From: Pseudomonadota bacterium | Lineage (GTDB): Bacteria; Pseudomonadota; Gammaproteobacteria; Burkholderiales; JAJZQI01 | Direction: 5' to 3' | Assembly: GCA_021851875.1 (NCBI GenBank) | Contig: JAJZQI010000004.1 | Location: 1 to 64,000, forward strand | DNA length: 64,000 nucleotides | Shown: positions 39,288-50,204 of the stretch, one piece after another | How positions within the stretch are numbered: the first letter of the stretch is position 1 | How the letters are laid out: each line of letters begins with the position of its first letter | Program-made: the position numbers and the translations under genes | The notes under the pieces: generated by a model | Seen by the model: only the letters and a program-made list of their open reading frames with translations | The model's database searches: none | Told to the model about the DNA's origin: nothing

Positions 39288-40442
39288 ATGCACGGCAATC
39301 ACAATTTCACGCACCGCCTTGCCGCCACCAGTGGCGGCATCGCTCTTTATGGCGCCACCCGCGTGCAGGCCGAGCAGGCCCACGAAGCCATGCTTGCCTA
39401 CCTGGACAGCCTCGGGCTGGCCGATCTTGTCCAAGCGGAATCCCTCGCCTCTGCAAGCCGCAACGGCACCCGCTATTGCCTGACGACACGCTACGCCGGC
39501 TGGTGCGCCCCCGGCTATGACACGCTGCAATTACGCCGTCAGCTCGATCTTAACCCGCACAACGACCCGCAAGACCGGCAAAGGGAAATCATGCTCAGCC
39601 TGCTGCTGGGTCCGCTGCCGTTCGAGTTTCCCAGTCATGCCGAACTGATGTCGGCCGTGCGCATGCGCCAGCGTATTGTCGAAGCCGGTTACAAAACGGC
39701 CATGAACTTCAAGACGGAAGAAGCCGACCGGCCTGAAGAATACTGGCGTTATGACGAGGACACCGGCTTCACCCTGAAACCGGGCACATCCCTTATTACC
39801 GCGCTGCAAATGGCCACTCAGCCGGCGCACTCCGGCCGGCTGTACGCCTTCTCCTGCTACCGCGCCACCGAATACGTCATCCTGCTGGGCATCGCGCAGG
39901 AGCTGGCGCACTGCAACCCGGCCCTGCTGGAGCGGCTGCAGCGGCAGTGGGAAACCCGCGCCATCATGTCGGCCAAGTTTCACGACAGCTTCCTGCGCGA
40001 ATACGGCTCGATGGAACAGCCCTTGCCGCCCTGTTATTACGTGCCCGGCGACCGGCTGTGGTTCCGCAACCCCGACGCACTGTCGTCAGACGTGACCGGC
40101 TATGAGGGATCGTGGGTGGTGTATCTGGGCAACGGCGAATTCACCCGCTTCTGGCGGCAAGGCAAACCCTACTCACTGGCGGAAAAATGTATCGAGCTGT
40201 ACCACTGGCGGCACGGCGTTTACCGCGACGGCGGCGGCACCTTGCGCATGAACGAAGACACCGTGGCCGAACTCACCCGGCGCGATCTGAACGACCCGCT
40301 GGCAACCGAATTGATTCTGCAACGCATGATGCGTTACCGCGACCCGTCCGGCACCTACCGCCAGGGCGGCTGCATCGACACTACCCGCGAACAGCCCCGC
40401 TGGATCCATCCGGAAACCAGCGACCTGCTGCTGCCGCAATAA
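39288..40442 (+). CDS. Tgl-like protein-glutamine gamma-glutamyltransferase homologue
   Basis: The 384-residue product resembles the Bacillus spore-coat transglutaminase Tgl over residues about 112-295. Matching blocks are FPSHAELMSAVRMRQRIV, YWRYDEDTGFTLKPG, LYAFSCYRATEYVILLG, YYVPGDRLWFRNPD and WVVYLGNGEFTRFW. The nucleophile Cys is kept as Cys190, but the two Glu that assist it in B. subtilis (Glu115 and Glu187 there) align with Ser189 and Ser275. An extra N-terminal region of about 110 residues and a 90-residue C-terminus are unique. It follows the PII-like gene by 84 bp; no signal peptide is seen. Confidence 0.72.
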   Translation: MHGNHNFTHRLAATSGGIALYGATRVQAEQAHEAMLAYLDSLGLADLVQAESLASASRNGTRYCLTTRYAGWCAPGYDTLQLRRQLDLNPHNDPQDRQREIMLSLLLGPLPFEFPSHAELMSAVRMRQRIVEAGYKTAMNFKTEEADRPEEYWRYDEDTGFTLKPGTSLITALQMATQPAHSGRLYAFSCYRATEYVILLGIAQELAHCNPALLERLQRQWETRAIMSAKFHDSFLREYGSMEQPLPPCYYVPGDRLWFRNPDALSSDVTGYEGSWVVYLGNGEFTRFWRQGKPYSLAEKCIELYHWRHGVYRDGGGTLRMNEDTVAELTRRDLNDPLATELILQRMMRYRDPSGTYRQGGCIDTTREQPRWIHPETSDLLLPQ

Positions 40443-40512
40443 ATAAAACGCGGCGCCCGGCCGAATGCCGCGGGTCGGGTCGCTACTGTATTTGTGTATT
40501 TGCCGCTCGCGC

Positions 40513-41130
40513 TCAGTTATGCGCAGGCGGCACGTGCTCGGCGCAAAAACGCGCCACTTGCGTCAGCACCTGTTGCACCACATGGTTTGCCGCGACCACG
40601 CCCCCATAGGGATCCTCGCTGGCAGCCGCTTCGGCAGCATCGAATTCGCGCGTTGCCAGCACTTTGCCCGCCTTCACATCAACCAGCTGGGCGCGCAAGG
40701 TAAAGCGCACCCGGCTCGGCTGCGTCAGAAATTCCTGCTGCAGCCGAACAACCTCCGTCTCCAGCCGCAAATCGCCCCGCATGCGGCTGGGCCCCTGGAT
40801 AACCGTGGCGAACCCGCCCTCGCTCTCCAATGCCTTGACCAATAACGGTGTAAGCATCTTGCCCGGCGTATCCACCCACTTGTTGCGGGCGAAATACTCC
40901 AGTTTGTGCGGTGTTTTCACATACCCCATCCTCGCCGTGGCAAATCCGGCCGCCTCCCGCGGGCTGGCCACCAGCACTGTGGCGGCATGCGATGCGGCTG
41001 TAGCCGGTGGCGCAAAAACCGCCTCCAGCATGTAACTGTTCACCGCTTCGCCGCGTTGCGGCAGGGAACCGCAACCGCCCAGCCCCAGCAGCAACAGCAG
41101 TGCCGCCGCAATTCGTACCCTTGTTCTCAT
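40513..41130 (-). CDS. ABC-type transport auxiliary lipoprotein
   Basis: From ATG 41130 the product has 205 residues with a lipoprotein signal ending LGGCGS. The rest is the ABC-type auxiliary (PqiC-like) fold found with MCE transporters. It probably sits at the outer membrane and accepts or delivers lipid for the MlaD-like protein encoded 4 bp upstream. GGAGTGATGG precedes the start. Confidence 0.83.
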   Translation of the reverse strand: MRTRVRIAAALLLLLGLGGCGSLPQRGEAVNSYMLEAVFAPPATAASHAATVLVASPREAAGFATARMGYVKTPHKLEYFARNKWVDTPGKMLTPLLVKALESEGGFATVIQGPSRMRGDLRLETEVVRLQQEFLTQPSRVRFTLRAQLVDVKAGKVLATREFDAAEAAASEDPYGGVVAANHVVQQVLTQVARFCAEHVPPAHN

Positions 41131-41134
41131 TCCA

Positions 41135-42034
41135 TCACTCCCCCGGACCACTCGGTGCCGGCTGCCTGCCAAACAGCAAGGCGTTCGGATTACGCGACAG
41201 CTCCTCGCTCAAGCCCTGCACTTCCCCCAGTGTTTGCGTCAGCTGCGGCAACACTTCCTCGTTCAACCGATTCACGCTGTCATCCGCCTTGTCCATCGTG
41301 CGGTTGACTGCCGCCGACGAGCGCGAAACATCCTTGCCCATCTGCCCCAGCGCCTGCGCGCTTGCCTGCATCTGCCCGATCAGTTCGTGCAGCTGTGCGC
41401 TCGCCTGCGCCGTGTTTTCCGTCGTGCGCGCCATGGCGCGCAAACTGGTTTCGATATCCGCCTTGTGCGCCACCAGGGTATCCGACAGGATGGCCATGTC
41501 AGCCAGCGTTTTCTTCAGCGCTTTGCGATTATCCGCATCCATGACATCCTCCAGGCTGTTGGACACCCGGTTAAGCGTGGTCAAGAGGTCCGTAACGGCC
41601 GTATCCAGCCGCACCAGCAAAGACGGTTTGGTTTTGATAACCGGATAGGCATCGCCGTTTTCCGCCTGCAGGGCAGGCGCATTGCGCGTGCCGCCCTCCA
41701 GTTCGATATACGCCACGCCGGTCAACCCCTGCACCCGCAGCACGGCCACCGTATCCACTTTAATCGGCGTGCCGCGTTCGATTTGCAGCTCCAGCCGCAC
41801 CCGTTCGCCATGATCCAGCGACAGACCCTTCACCCGCCCCACCTCCACGCCGCGATACTTGACCGGCGCTTCGTAATTGAGACCGGACACGGATTCGCTC
41901 ATGTAAACCAGATAGGTGTCGTACACCTTGCGATTGAAACCGCCCGCGCTCAGCCACAATACGGCGGCCACCAACGACGTGCCGAGCAGCAGCACGAAGA
42001 GCCCGACCCAGGTGTAACTTACTTTTGATTCCAT
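41135..42034 (-). CDS. MCE-family substrate-binding protein (MlaD-like)
   Basis: From ATG 42034 the product has 299 residues: one N-terminal membrane helix (about 9-30), the MCE/MlaD beta-barrel domain (about 35-115, LNYEAPVKYRGVEVGRV), and a long alpha-helical, coiled-coil C-terminus that can form a periplasm-spanning tube. It binds lipid in a hexamer. The start overlaps the ATPase gene by 16 bp. Confidence 0.87.
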   Translation of the reverse strand: MESKVSYTWVGLFVLLLGTSLVAAVLWLSAGGFNRKVYDTYLVYMSESVSGLNYEAPVKYRGVEVGRVKGLSLDHGERVRLELQIERGTPIKVDTVAVLRVQGLTGVAYIELEGGTRNAPALQAENGDAYPVIKTKPSLLVRLDTAVTDLLTTLNRVSNSLEDVMDADNRKALKKTLADMAILSDTLVAHKADIETSLRAMARTTENTAQASAQLHELIGQMQASAQALGQMGKDVSRSSAAVNRTMDKADDSVNRLNEEVLPQLTQTLGEVQGLSEELSRNPNALLFGRQPAPSGPGE

Positions 42035-42801
42035 TGCTGTTCCCACGCCGCCCGCCCACGGGGGCCATAAAAATATTCGCGCACCAGCGGGTGCTCGGAC
42101 TGCGACAGTTCATCCATCGTGCCGAGCCCCAGCACGCGGTTTTCCCCCAGCACCGCCACGCGGTCGGCCGCGCGCCAGAGCAGGTCCAGGTCGTGCGTCA
42201 CCATCAGGATGGTCAGCCCGAGCGACTCCCGCAGGCCGATCACCAGCTCATCGAAACCGCTGGCGCTCAAAGGATCGAGACCGGCGGTGGGTTCGTCCAG
42301 AAAAACCAGTTCCGGATCCAGCACCAGCGCCCGCGCCAAGGCGGCGCGCTTGCGCATGCCGCCGGACAGTTCGTTGGGATATTTGCTCGCGGCATCGGGC
42401 GACAGTCCCGCCAGCTGGACCTTGAGCATCGCCAGTTCGTCGATCAGACGCTCATCCAGCCTGGCATGCTCGCGCAGAGGCAAGCCGACATTTTCCAGCA
42501 CCGTCAGCGAGCTGAACAATGCCCCCCGCTCGAACATCACGCCCCAGCGGCGCCGCAAGGCGAGCGCCGCCTCGTCATCCAGGCCCACCACTTCTTCGCC
42601 GAACACCCTGATCGACCCCGACTGGGGCGCCTGCAGGGCAATCATTTCGCGCAGCAGGGTGGACTTGCCGCAGCCGCTGCTGCCCGCCAGAGCGAATATT
42701 TCCCCTTGCCGCACGCTCAGGCTCACATGATCGTGCACCACCTTGTCGCCAAAGCGGGTGCAGATATCCTTCACCTCGACCACGGTCGGACCGGCGCTCA
42801 T
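42019..42801 (-). CDS. ABC transporter ATP-binding protein (MlaF-like)
   Basis: This 260-residue ATPase has Walker [10 protein letters not shown], signature [15 protein letters not shown] and Walker [14 protein letters not shown]; the [17 protein letters not shown] segment is typical of MlaF. It drives lipid movement by the MlaE-like permease, whose stop it overlaps by 4 bp. Confidence 0.88.
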   Translation of the reverse strand: MSAGPTVVEVKDICTRFGDKVVHDHVSLSVRQGEIFALAGSSGCGKSTLLREMIALQAPQSGSIRVFGEEVVGLDDEAALALRRRWGVMFERGALFSSLTVLENVGLPLREHARLDERLIDELAMLKVQLAGLSPDAASKYPNELSGGMRKRAALARALVLDPELVFLDEPTAGLDPLSASGFDELVIGLRESLGLTILMVTHDLDLLWRAADRVAVLGENRVLGLGTMDELSQSEHPLVREYFYGPRGRAAWEQQWNQK

Positions 42802-43910
42802 ATTTTCAACCGGCTGAACACAATTGAGAAGAGGGCATCGACCAGAATCACCAGGAAAATAGCCTGCACGACGGATACGGTGGTTTGCCGCCCCACGCTG
42901 TCGGCGCTGCCTTCCACCCGGAATCCCTGGAAGCAGCCCACCAGCGCCACAATCATGGAGAATACCAAAGCCTTGCCGATACCCACCAGAAAAGACGACA
43001 ACGAGACTGCCCGGTCGAAGCGATCGAGAAAATCATGGAAGTTGATCCCCAGCTGCACCTTTGCCAGCATCATGCCGCCCAACACCCCCAGAATATCGGC
43101 ATACACCGTCAGCAAGGGCAGGGCAATCGCCAGGGCAAACAGCTTGGGCAACACCAGCAAATCCATCGGCGCGATGCCGATGGTACGCATGGCGTCGATC
43201 TCCTCGGTCACCTTCATGGTGCCGATCTGCGCCGTAAAGGCCGAACCGGAGCGCCCGGCGACAATAATGGCTGTCAGCAGCGGCCCCATTTCACGCAGCA
43301 TGGACAAACCGACCAGGTCGGCGACAAAGATATTGGCGCCGTACCGCACCAACTGGTCGGCCCCCTGATACGACACCACCACGCCCATCAAAAACGACAG
43401 CAAGCCGACAATGGGCAATGCCTCGAAACCGGTCAGCTGAATGTTGTGCAGCAACGGCAGGAAGCGCGCGCGCGACGGCTGACGCAGCAGGCGAAGAAAC
43501 GCCTGCGCCGTTTCGCCGGTGAACGCCAGCATGGCGACCACCTGCTCCAGATGCCCGACAAAATTGCGGCCCATGTGTTCCAGCCACGGTATCGGCCGGG
43601 CTTTCGCCACCGCCGCATCCTTCGACCTGACCATGGCGAACAGCGCCGCGAACTCGGGCCTGAGTCCGGACAGCTCGACTGGGCGGCCGGCCGCTTCCAG
43701 GTCGCGCAGCGCGCGCGCCAGCACCCAGGCGCCGGCCGTGTCCAGCCCTGTCAGCTCGCCCGCCTCGATGCGCACAGCGCCCGGCGGCCAGGCGAAACCG
43801 GCCACCGCGCGCTGCAGTTCTGCGGCATTGGATAACACCCAGGCGCCGTTCAGCGCAACAGCGCAATGACTGGAACCGGCAACGGAAGAATGAATGAAGG
43901 GCAATGGCAT
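42798..43910 (-). CDS. MlaE-family ABC permease with N-terminal STAS domain
   Basis: From ATG 43910 the protein has 370 residues. The first 100 form a STAS-like domain ([17 protein letters not shown]), which in the classical Mla system is the separate MlaB protein; the rest is the MlaE permease with about five helices ([16 protein letters not shown]-type motif and [15 protein letters not shown]). The gene set STAS-permease, ATPase, MCE protein and lipoprotein is a full lipid transporter. Confidence 0.87.
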   Translation of the reverse strand: MPLPFIHSSVAGSSHCAVALNGAWVLSNAAELQRAVAGFAWPPGAVRIEAGELTGLDTAGAWVLARALRDLEAAGRPVELSGLRPEFAALFAMVRSKDAAVAKARPIPWLEHMGRNFVGHLEQVVAMLAFTGETAQAFLRLLRQPSRARFLPLLHNIQLTGFEALPIVGLLSFLMGVVVSYQGADQLVRYGANIFVADLVGLSMLREMGPLLTAIIVAGRSGSAFTAQIGTMKVTEEIDAMRTIGIAPMDLLVLPKLFALAIALPLLTVYADILGVLGGMMLAKVQLGINFHDFLDRFDRAVSLSSFLVGIGKALVFSMIVALVGCFQGFRVEGSADSVGRQTTVSVVQAIFLVILVDALFSIVFSRLKI

Positions 43911-43982
43911 AACAGGATTGTGGGCAGATAATGCCCGAAGATCAAGGGCGATCCGCTTGCAGGTCTCCGCCCGCACAGCCCG

Positions 43983-44309
43983 CTAATAGAAAAACTCAAA
44001 TGAAAATGCGATTGCGCCGAACACCATCAGCAACAGCCCCAGCATGAAGGCGTTATCGGCCCAGTTCTCCAGCGGGGCGGCCCGGCGCACGGAACGGATC
44101 GACAAATAGGACAGAAAGGTGCTGCCCAGGAACAACACGCTGTCCGCGGCCAGGATCTTGTCGATCACGTGTCCGACCGAGCCCGTATGCAGCACCTTGA
44201 TAATGCTGATGACCGTCATGCACACGCCGACCATGGTGGCCGAAGTCGGCATGATGTGGCTCGGCAGATTGCGCACCGTGGCGTTCGCTACACTTTGTTC
44301 TTCTTGCAT
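43983..44309 (-). CDS. Small hypothetical membrane protein
   Basis: The product has 108 residues with three hydrophobic segments (about 24-46, 52-70 and 85-107). No motif is recognised. It resembles small membrane proteins of unknown function common in betaproteobacteria. It lies 72 bp upstream of the permease gene on the same strand and divergent from groES. Confidence 0.65.
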   Translation of the reverse strand: MQEEQSVANATVRNLPSHIMPTSATMVGVCMTVISIIKVLHTGSVGHVIDKILAADSVLFLGSTFLSYLSIRSVRRAAPLENWADNAFMLGLLLMVFGAIAFSFEFFY

Positions 44310-44455
44310 AGTCCAATACCTGTCACATTGGCGTGCTAGTTTTGTCGTTGCCGGCAGCTTAATGCCTGCCGGCGTACTACTGCATAAGACGCTCGGGCCA
44401 AAGGGCGGGTTCCAGCATCGCGGCAGGAAAAGCGTTACAAGTTATAATCGGAACC

Positions 44456-44482
44456 CTTGAAATTTACCCCCCTCGCCACTAT
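44456..44482 (+). promoter_or_regulatory. Sigma-32-like promoter of groESL
   Basis: CTTGAAA (44456-44462) and CCACTAT (44476-44482) are separated by 13 bp, close to the heat-shock consensus CTTGAAA-N13-CCCCAT. It lies directly before the CIRCE element and would start transcription near 44490. Confidence 0.65.
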
Positions 44483-44484
44483 TA

Positions 44485-44511
44485 TTAGCACTCGTCGGCA
44501 ATGAGTGCTAA
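44485..44511 (+). promoter_or_regulatory. CIRCE element (HrcA operator)
   Basis: TTAGCACTC-N9-GAGTGCTAA is a perfect CIRCE inverted repeat. HrcA bound here would repress groESL at normal temperature. Its overlap with the predicted transcription start fits repression. Confidence 0.95.
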
Positions 44512-44602
44512 TAACTGCCGGCACCGAAATTTGTTTTGCCTGCCCAGACGGGCAGATAAAACGCTTCAATACGGTAAATTAGTTAAATCAGGAGAACTTA
44601 CG

Positions 44603-44893
44603 ATGAAAATTCGTCCCTTGCATGACCGCGTAATCGTTAAACGCATGGAAGCCGAAGAAAAAACCGCTTCCGGCATCGTGCTGGCCGCTACCGCCACCGA
44701 AAAGCCGGACCAGGGTGAAGTCATCGCTGTGGGCCCGGGCAAGAAAGACGACAGCGGCAAGACCATCGCCATGGACGTTAAAGTCGGCGACCGCGTGCTG
44801 TTCGGCAAATATGCCGGCCAGGCCGTTAAAGTAGACGGCGAAGAAGTGCTGGTCATGCGCGAAGAAGACATCATGGGTGTTGTGGAAGCCTAA
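44603..44893 (+). CDS. groES: Co-chaperonin GroES
   Basis: This 96-residue GroEL lid protein starts [14 protein letters not shown] and has the mobile loop around [24 protein letters not shown] sits 7 bp before ATG 44603. Controlled by the CIRCE element and sigma-32-like promoter upstream; groEL follows by 40 bp. Confidence 0.97.
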   Translation: MKIRPLHDRVIVKRMEAEEKTASGIVLAATATEKPDQGEVIAVGPGKKDDSGKTIAMDVKVGDRVLFGKYAGQAVKVDGEEVLVMREEDIMGVVEA

Positions 44894-44924
44894 GTCGCCT
44901 CCCACCTGAACTGATTACTATTAG

Positions 44925-46577
<1,653 letters not shown>

Positions 46578-46605
46578 TCGCCCGGCACGCTGTAACGCCA
46601 TGAAC

Positions 46606-46634
46606 AAAACCCCGCTGCGGCGGGGTTTTGTTTT
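46606..46634 (+). terminator. Intrinsic terminator of groESL
   Basis: AAAACCCCGC-TGCG-GCGGGGTTTT forms a stable hairpin, followed by GTTTTT. It lies 28 bp after the groEL stop. Confidence 0.88.
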
Positions 46635-46718
46635 TGCATCGGAACATTTGACCAGAATCGCATAACACCGCTATAATTGCCGACTTCGTTGATTGCTGTT
46701 GCAATTACGAGTGTTGGA

Positions 46719-46775
46719 CTTTAGCTCAGTTGGTAAAGACACACCGCGCAGCGGTTTGTTACGGTGCAGGCTAAC
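46719..46775 (+). pseudogene. Degenerate tRNA-like 5' half
   Basis: TTAGCTCAGTTGGTA at 46721-46735 is identical to the D-arm of tRNA-Phe 224 bp downstream. It is followed by a broken D-stem (AAGAC) and a short ACCGC/GCGGT hairpin, with no T-arm or CCA end. It is best read as a decayed tRNA or a partial duplication of the neighbouring tRNA gene. The rest of 46635-46938 shows short repeats (GGCTAAC and GCGAACGCT each twice) and small hairpins, but no gene. Confidence 0.5.
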
Positions 46776-46938
46776 TTGCGCAGCAAGTTAAGGGCGCAGC
46801 CCGGCCGAAACCAAAATCTGCCTATGGCAGAAACGGTGAAGGCTAACGTGAGCACAGCGAACGCTAAGCTTGCGTAAGCAAGCGCTGTAACAAAAATCCG
46901 CGTTTCAGCGGAAAAACCGAGCGAACGCTCACACATTT

Positions 46939-47014
46939 GGCCAGTTAGCTCAGTTGGTAGAGCAGCGGATTGAAAATCCGCGTGTCCGTGGTTCGATTCC
47001 GCGACTGGCCACCA
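46939..47014 (+). tRNA. tRNA-Phe (GAA)
   Basis: The 76-bp cloverleaf has a 7-bp acceptor stem GGCCAGT/ACTGGCC, D-arm AGCTCAGTTGGTAGAGC, anticodon arm CGGATTGAAAATCCG with GAA, T-arm with GGTTCGATTCC and an encoded CCA end. It is complete. Confidence 0.97.
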
Positions 47015-47021
47015 ATATTCC

Positions 47022-47052
47022 AAAAACCAACCGCTATCGGTTGGTTTTTTTT
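47022..47052 (+). terminator. Intrinsic terminator of tRNA-Phe
   Basis: AACCAACCG-CTAT-CGGTTGGTT forms a perfect stem followed by eight T. It lies 8 bp after the tRNA and just before the IS21 end. Confidence 0.88.
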
Positions 47053-47130
47053 CGCCTATTGTTGATTCATGCGCCAAACTGAGCCAGGTTTCACGTTTAA
47101 AATTGAGCCACCCAATTTTGATGCGTTAGC

Positions 47131-47943
47131 CTACGTTTCTGTGGATAAGTCTAATCCATTTTCTACCTCGCGCCCTCCTTTCGTTGATTGAGATTTTGTT
47201 GTTTTGCTCGATGTAGTTGGTTTTGCAGTCGAGTTCTTGAAGCGCCAGCTCTGATTGCCTGTTTCCACGATGTGGCAATGATAGGTCAGCCGATCCAGTA
47301 AGGCCGTGTTCATCTTTGCATCACCGAACACACTGGTCCATTCCGAGAACGTCAGGTTGGTCGTAATGACCACGCTCGTGCGTTCATAGAGTTTGGACAG
47401 CAAGTGGAACAGCAAGGCGCCACCGCTCTGGGTGAACGGCAGATAGCCCAGCTCATCGAGAATCACCAGGTCCACATACATCAGGCGGTGTGTCATCTGA
47501 CCGGCCTTTCCCTGGGCCTTCTCCTGTTCCAGTGCATTAACCAGCTCCACCGTGAAGAAGAAGCGTACCCGTTTGCCATGCACACGGATCGCCTCGATTC
47601 CGAGGCTGGTAGCCAGATGGGTCTTGCCCGTTCCCGGCCCTCCCACGAACACAACGTTGTTGGCTGTGTCCAGGAATGCCATCTGATGCAGCTGCCGTAT
47701 GAGCGGCTCATCGAGCTTTCCTTGGGTAAAGTCGAATCCGGTCAGATCGCGATAGCAGGGGAAACGAGCGGCACGCATCTGGTACGCCATGGAACGGACC
47801 TCCCGTTGTGCGCTCTCTGCCTTGAGAAGCTGATGCAGCATGGTTTCATGGTCCAGAGATTTCATGCGTGCCGTACCCAACACTTCCGGCCAGGCACTGG
47901 CCATGCCGTGCAGACTCAATTGCCGCAGAGCGCACGATGTCAT
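47131..47943 (-). CDS. istB: IS21-family helper ATPase IstB
   Basis: This 270-residue AAA+ ATPase helps the transposase choose and insert into target DNA. Walker [11 protein letters not shown], Walker [13 protein letters not shown] and the sensor motif [12 protein letters not shown] are intact. Its start overlaps the istA stop by 4 bp. The C-terminal tail is Ser/Thr/Lys-rich. Confidence 0.94.
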   Translation of the reverse strand: MTSCALRQLSLHGMASAWPEVLGTARMKSLDHETMLHQLLKAESAQREVRSMAYQMRAARFPCYRDLTGFDFTQGKLDEPLIRQLHQMAFLDTANNVVFVGGPGTGKTHLATSLGIEAIRVHGKRVRFFFTVELVNALEQEKAQGKAGQMTHRLMYVDLVILDELGYLPFTQSGGALLFHLLSKLYERTSVVITTNLTFSEWTSVFGDAKMNTALLDRLTYHCHIVETGNQSWRFKNSTAKPTTSSKTTKSQSTKGGREVENGLDLSTET

Positions 47944-49472
47944 TGGGCATGATCGACCTCCTGTGACGCTTCCTGGCTGGCCCGGAGCCAGTCATATCGC
48001 TGTACATTGGCCTGTGGTGGCTCGGTCAGGGTCAGTGCCGTATGCGCGGATTCAATACCGGGCCGTTGTTCCTTCAGGCGCAACAGCACATTGAGAACAT
48101 GTTCTGCACTCACTCGGCCCGCCTGCAATGCCAGCTCCACCGCAACTTGCACCGCCTCCAGCCCGTGCAGGGTGACTGCACTGAGCACTTGCGCCATGGC
48201 GCGGTCACCGCCAGGATGTTTCAGCAGTTGCCGTTGCAGTTCCTGCAATGGCTCGGGCATGCTCTTGAAGGGTGCGCCGTTTCTGAGGGCACCAGGTTTG
48301 CGCTCGATCAGGCTGATGTAGTGGGTCCAGTCATAACAGGTCTGGTCGCGTTCGAAGCGGCGCGCCAGCCTGACACTGCTGCCATCCGGCCCCACGGCCA
48401 GCAGATGGTCGGGGTATGCGCGCAAGCTGACCACGCTGTTGACCCACTCGCACGGCACGCTGTAGCGGTTGCGCTGGTAGTGGATCAGTGCCGTGGCGGA
48501 TACCCGGAGCGGTTGTTCCAAATAGCCATCAAACGCGCTCGGGCAAGGCATGAGATGGGCTTGTTCATCCTGCAGCAGGTCGGCGACGGTCAGCTCACGC
48601 CATTCGGGATGTGGGAGTTCGGCCCAGCTCGCACGGCAGGCGCCAACCAGCCACACGTTCAGTTCTTCCAGGTTGCTCCAGCGTCGTTCGCCCGCTTCGC
48701 GCCAGATGCTGTGGCGACGGTCCTGCACGTTCTTCTCGACGATGCCTTTCTCCCAGCCAGCAGCCCGGTTGCAGAATCCCGCCTCAAACAGGTAATGGCC
48801 TGTCATGGCCTCAAAGCGCGCGTTGATGCTGCGTTGCTTGCCGGTGCCCACCTTGTCCACGGCGGTCTTCATGTTGTCGTAAATACCACGCTTGGGAATG
48901 CCGCCTAGAATGGCAAATGCCCGGGCATGGGCGTCAAACAGCATTTCGTGGGATTGGCTGTAATACGCGACCAGCACGAAGGCACGGCTGGCTGCCAGCT
49001 TGAGATGGGCGACTTCGAGCCGCCGGCGCAGGCCTGCAACAAAGGCGTATTCGCAACTCCAGTCAAACTGGAACGCTTCGCCCAGTTCAAAGCGCATCGG
49101 GACAAAGCCAGTATGCCGTGGCGCATTGGCCTGCTCATCGCGCCAGCGCTTGCAGAATTCGTAGACCGGCCCACGACTGCCACCATACCCCATGGCCCGA
49201 ATCGCCTGAAACATCGCCTTGATGTCGCGTCGTTCCTGCTTGGGACGATGGCTATCCGCCTTCATCCAGTTTGTCAGCTGGTCCTTGTACGGATCCAGAA
49301 TGCTGGCCATCGCGGCCCGCTTGTGATAGCCCGGCTCAACCATCTCCTCCTGCGCCAGCCATTTGGATACGGTGTTTCTGGATAAACCAAGGCGCCGTGC
49401 CGCCTCTCGCTGGCTCATCCCATCCCGCCGAACCAGCCGTCGTAATTTGCTTAATGTTCCCACGTCGATCAC
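47940..49472 (-). CDS. istA: IS21-family transposase IstA
   Basis: This 510-residue DDE transposase has an N-terminal HTH ([20 protein letters not shown]), the catalytic Asp in FQFDWS, the second Asp in IYDNMKTAV, the Glu in KGIVEKNV, and a C-terminal beta-barrel domain. No frameshift is visible, so the element may be active. Confidence 0.94.
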   Translation of the reverse strand: MIDVGTLSKLRRLVRRDGMSQREAARRLGLSRNTVSKWLAQEEMVEPGYHKRAAMASILDPYKDQLTNWMKADSHRPKQERRDIKAMFQAIRAMGYGGSRGPVYEFCKRWRDEQANAPRHTGFVPMRFELGEAFQFDWSCEYAFVAGLRRRLEVAHLKLAASRAFVLVAYYSQSHEMLFDAHARAFAILGGIPKRGIYDNMKTAVDKVGTGKQRSINARFEAMTGHYLFEAGFCNRAAGWEKGIVEKNVQDRRHSIWREAGERRWSNLEELNVWLVGACRASWAELPHPEWRELTVADLLQDEQAHLMPCPSAFDGYLEQPLRVSATALIHYQRNRYSVPCEWVNSVVSLRAYPDHLLAVGPDGSSVRLARRFERDQTCYDWTHYISLIERKPGALRNGAPFKSMPEPLQELQRQLLKHPGGDRAMAQVLSAVTLHGLEAVQVAVELALQAGRVSAEHVLNVLLRLKEQRPGIESAHTALTLTEPPQANVQRYDWLRASQEASQEVDHAQ

Positions 49473-49576
49473 TCCTGTACCCCTGCTTAAAAAATAAGCA
49501 GGATATGTGAATAACGTGGCTCAAATTTCGACGTGAATCTCCGCTAAAACGGCTCAGGTTTCAGAATGAATCAACA

Positions 49577-49757
49577 CTCCGGCGCCAGGTGGGCATATCG
49601 CTCCACCATCGCCCCGGTGCGCCACCCGCCCAATCGTTGCAGCTCATGGGTCGGGGTGCCTGCCTGTCATTGCCAGGTCGCCCAGGTGTGCCGAAGATCG
49701 TGCCAGCGGAAAAGTCGATGATGCGCACGCAAACCTTGCCAGCGTGCTTGCCAAGGC
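49577..49757 (-). pseudogene. Tyrosine integrase C-terminal remnant
   Basis: Read on the minus strand, the frame gives FRWHDLRHTWATWQ, a TGA stop, then QAGTPTHELQRLGGW and MVERYAHLAPE in the same frame. These are the catalytic HxxR, W and Tyr regions of phage-type integrases. The gene lacks its N-terminal part (the fimbrial gene ends at once at 49764), carries an in-frame stop and runs straight into the IS21 end. It marks a former integrative element. Confidence 0.78.
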
Positions 49758-49763
49758 GACGTG

Positions 49764-50204
49764 TTAAAAGTCGAGGGTGACGGTAATGGTGTCCGTGTAG
49801 GCGCCTGCGCCCACGTTCTGCTGAGCTGGCACACGCCCGTAGACGGTGTGGTCGATGGCGCCCGGCAGGGCGAACGCGCCGCTGACTGTCGCGGTGCCGC
49901 CGCTGCCGTCGCCCCAGACAACGCTGCGCAGCGCGTCGGCGTAGAGGTTGTAGGCAAGCGTATAGGCTCCCCCGTCAAGTCGGCGGGGCGAGTACGACCC
50001 GGCCCCGCCGGAGGTTAACAGCAGCGTGTAGCCCAAGGTGGCCGCGTCGCAGCTCACGCGGAGCGTTCCGGCCGTGTCTGTCGGTGCGACGTAGAGCGGG
50101 GAGTAGGTGCCAAAGGCAACGGGGGTCGAATTCACACTGCACGCAGCGTGGGTAAGCCCTGGGGCGAGGAGCAACGTCCCCATCAACATCTCGTGGATTC
50201 TCAT
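49764..50204 (-). CDS. Spore coat U-domain fimbrial subunit (probable tip)
   Basis: This 146-residue secreted protein has a signal peptide (THAA cleavage near residue 21) and one SCPU/spore coat U domain: CSVNSTPVAFGTYSPL at the start and YTDTITVTLDF as C-terminal beta-strand. It is the last gene of the fimbrial operon, the place of the tip adhesin CsuE in Acinetobacter Csu pili, but has only one domain instead of two. GGGAGG precedes the start. Confidence 0.83.
   Translation of the reverse strand: MRIHEMLMGTLLLAPGLTHAACSVNSTPVAFGTYSPLYVAPTDTAGTLRVSCDAATLGYTLLLTSGGAGSYSPRRLDGGAYTLAYNLYADALRSVVWGDGSGGTATVSGAFALPGAIDHTVYGRVPAQQNVGAGAYTDTITVTLDF

Larger units (their letters stand above)
47060..49576 (-). 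mobile_element. IS21-family insertion sequence
   Basis: This element of about 2.5 kb carries istA and istB. Its ends are inverted: TGTTGATTCAT at 47060 and the complement ATGAATCAACA ending at 49576, with further TGAGCC-type subterminal repeats on both sides as usual in IS21. The flanks (CCTAT on the left, CTCCG on the right) are not direct repeats, so no target duplication is seen. Both genes are intact. Confidence 0.88.

Noticed and set aside
47015-47059. Attachment site at the 3' end of tRNA-Phe
   Set aside because: The tRNA keeps its own terminator before the IS21 end and no copy of its 3' end was found downstream; the similarity at 58268 is only the generic T-loop and CCA.
46721-47077. 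Minus-strand open frame of 118 codons across tRNA-Phe
   Set aside because: It includes the antisense translation of a tRNA gene (VAESNHGHADFQS), a well-known false protein.
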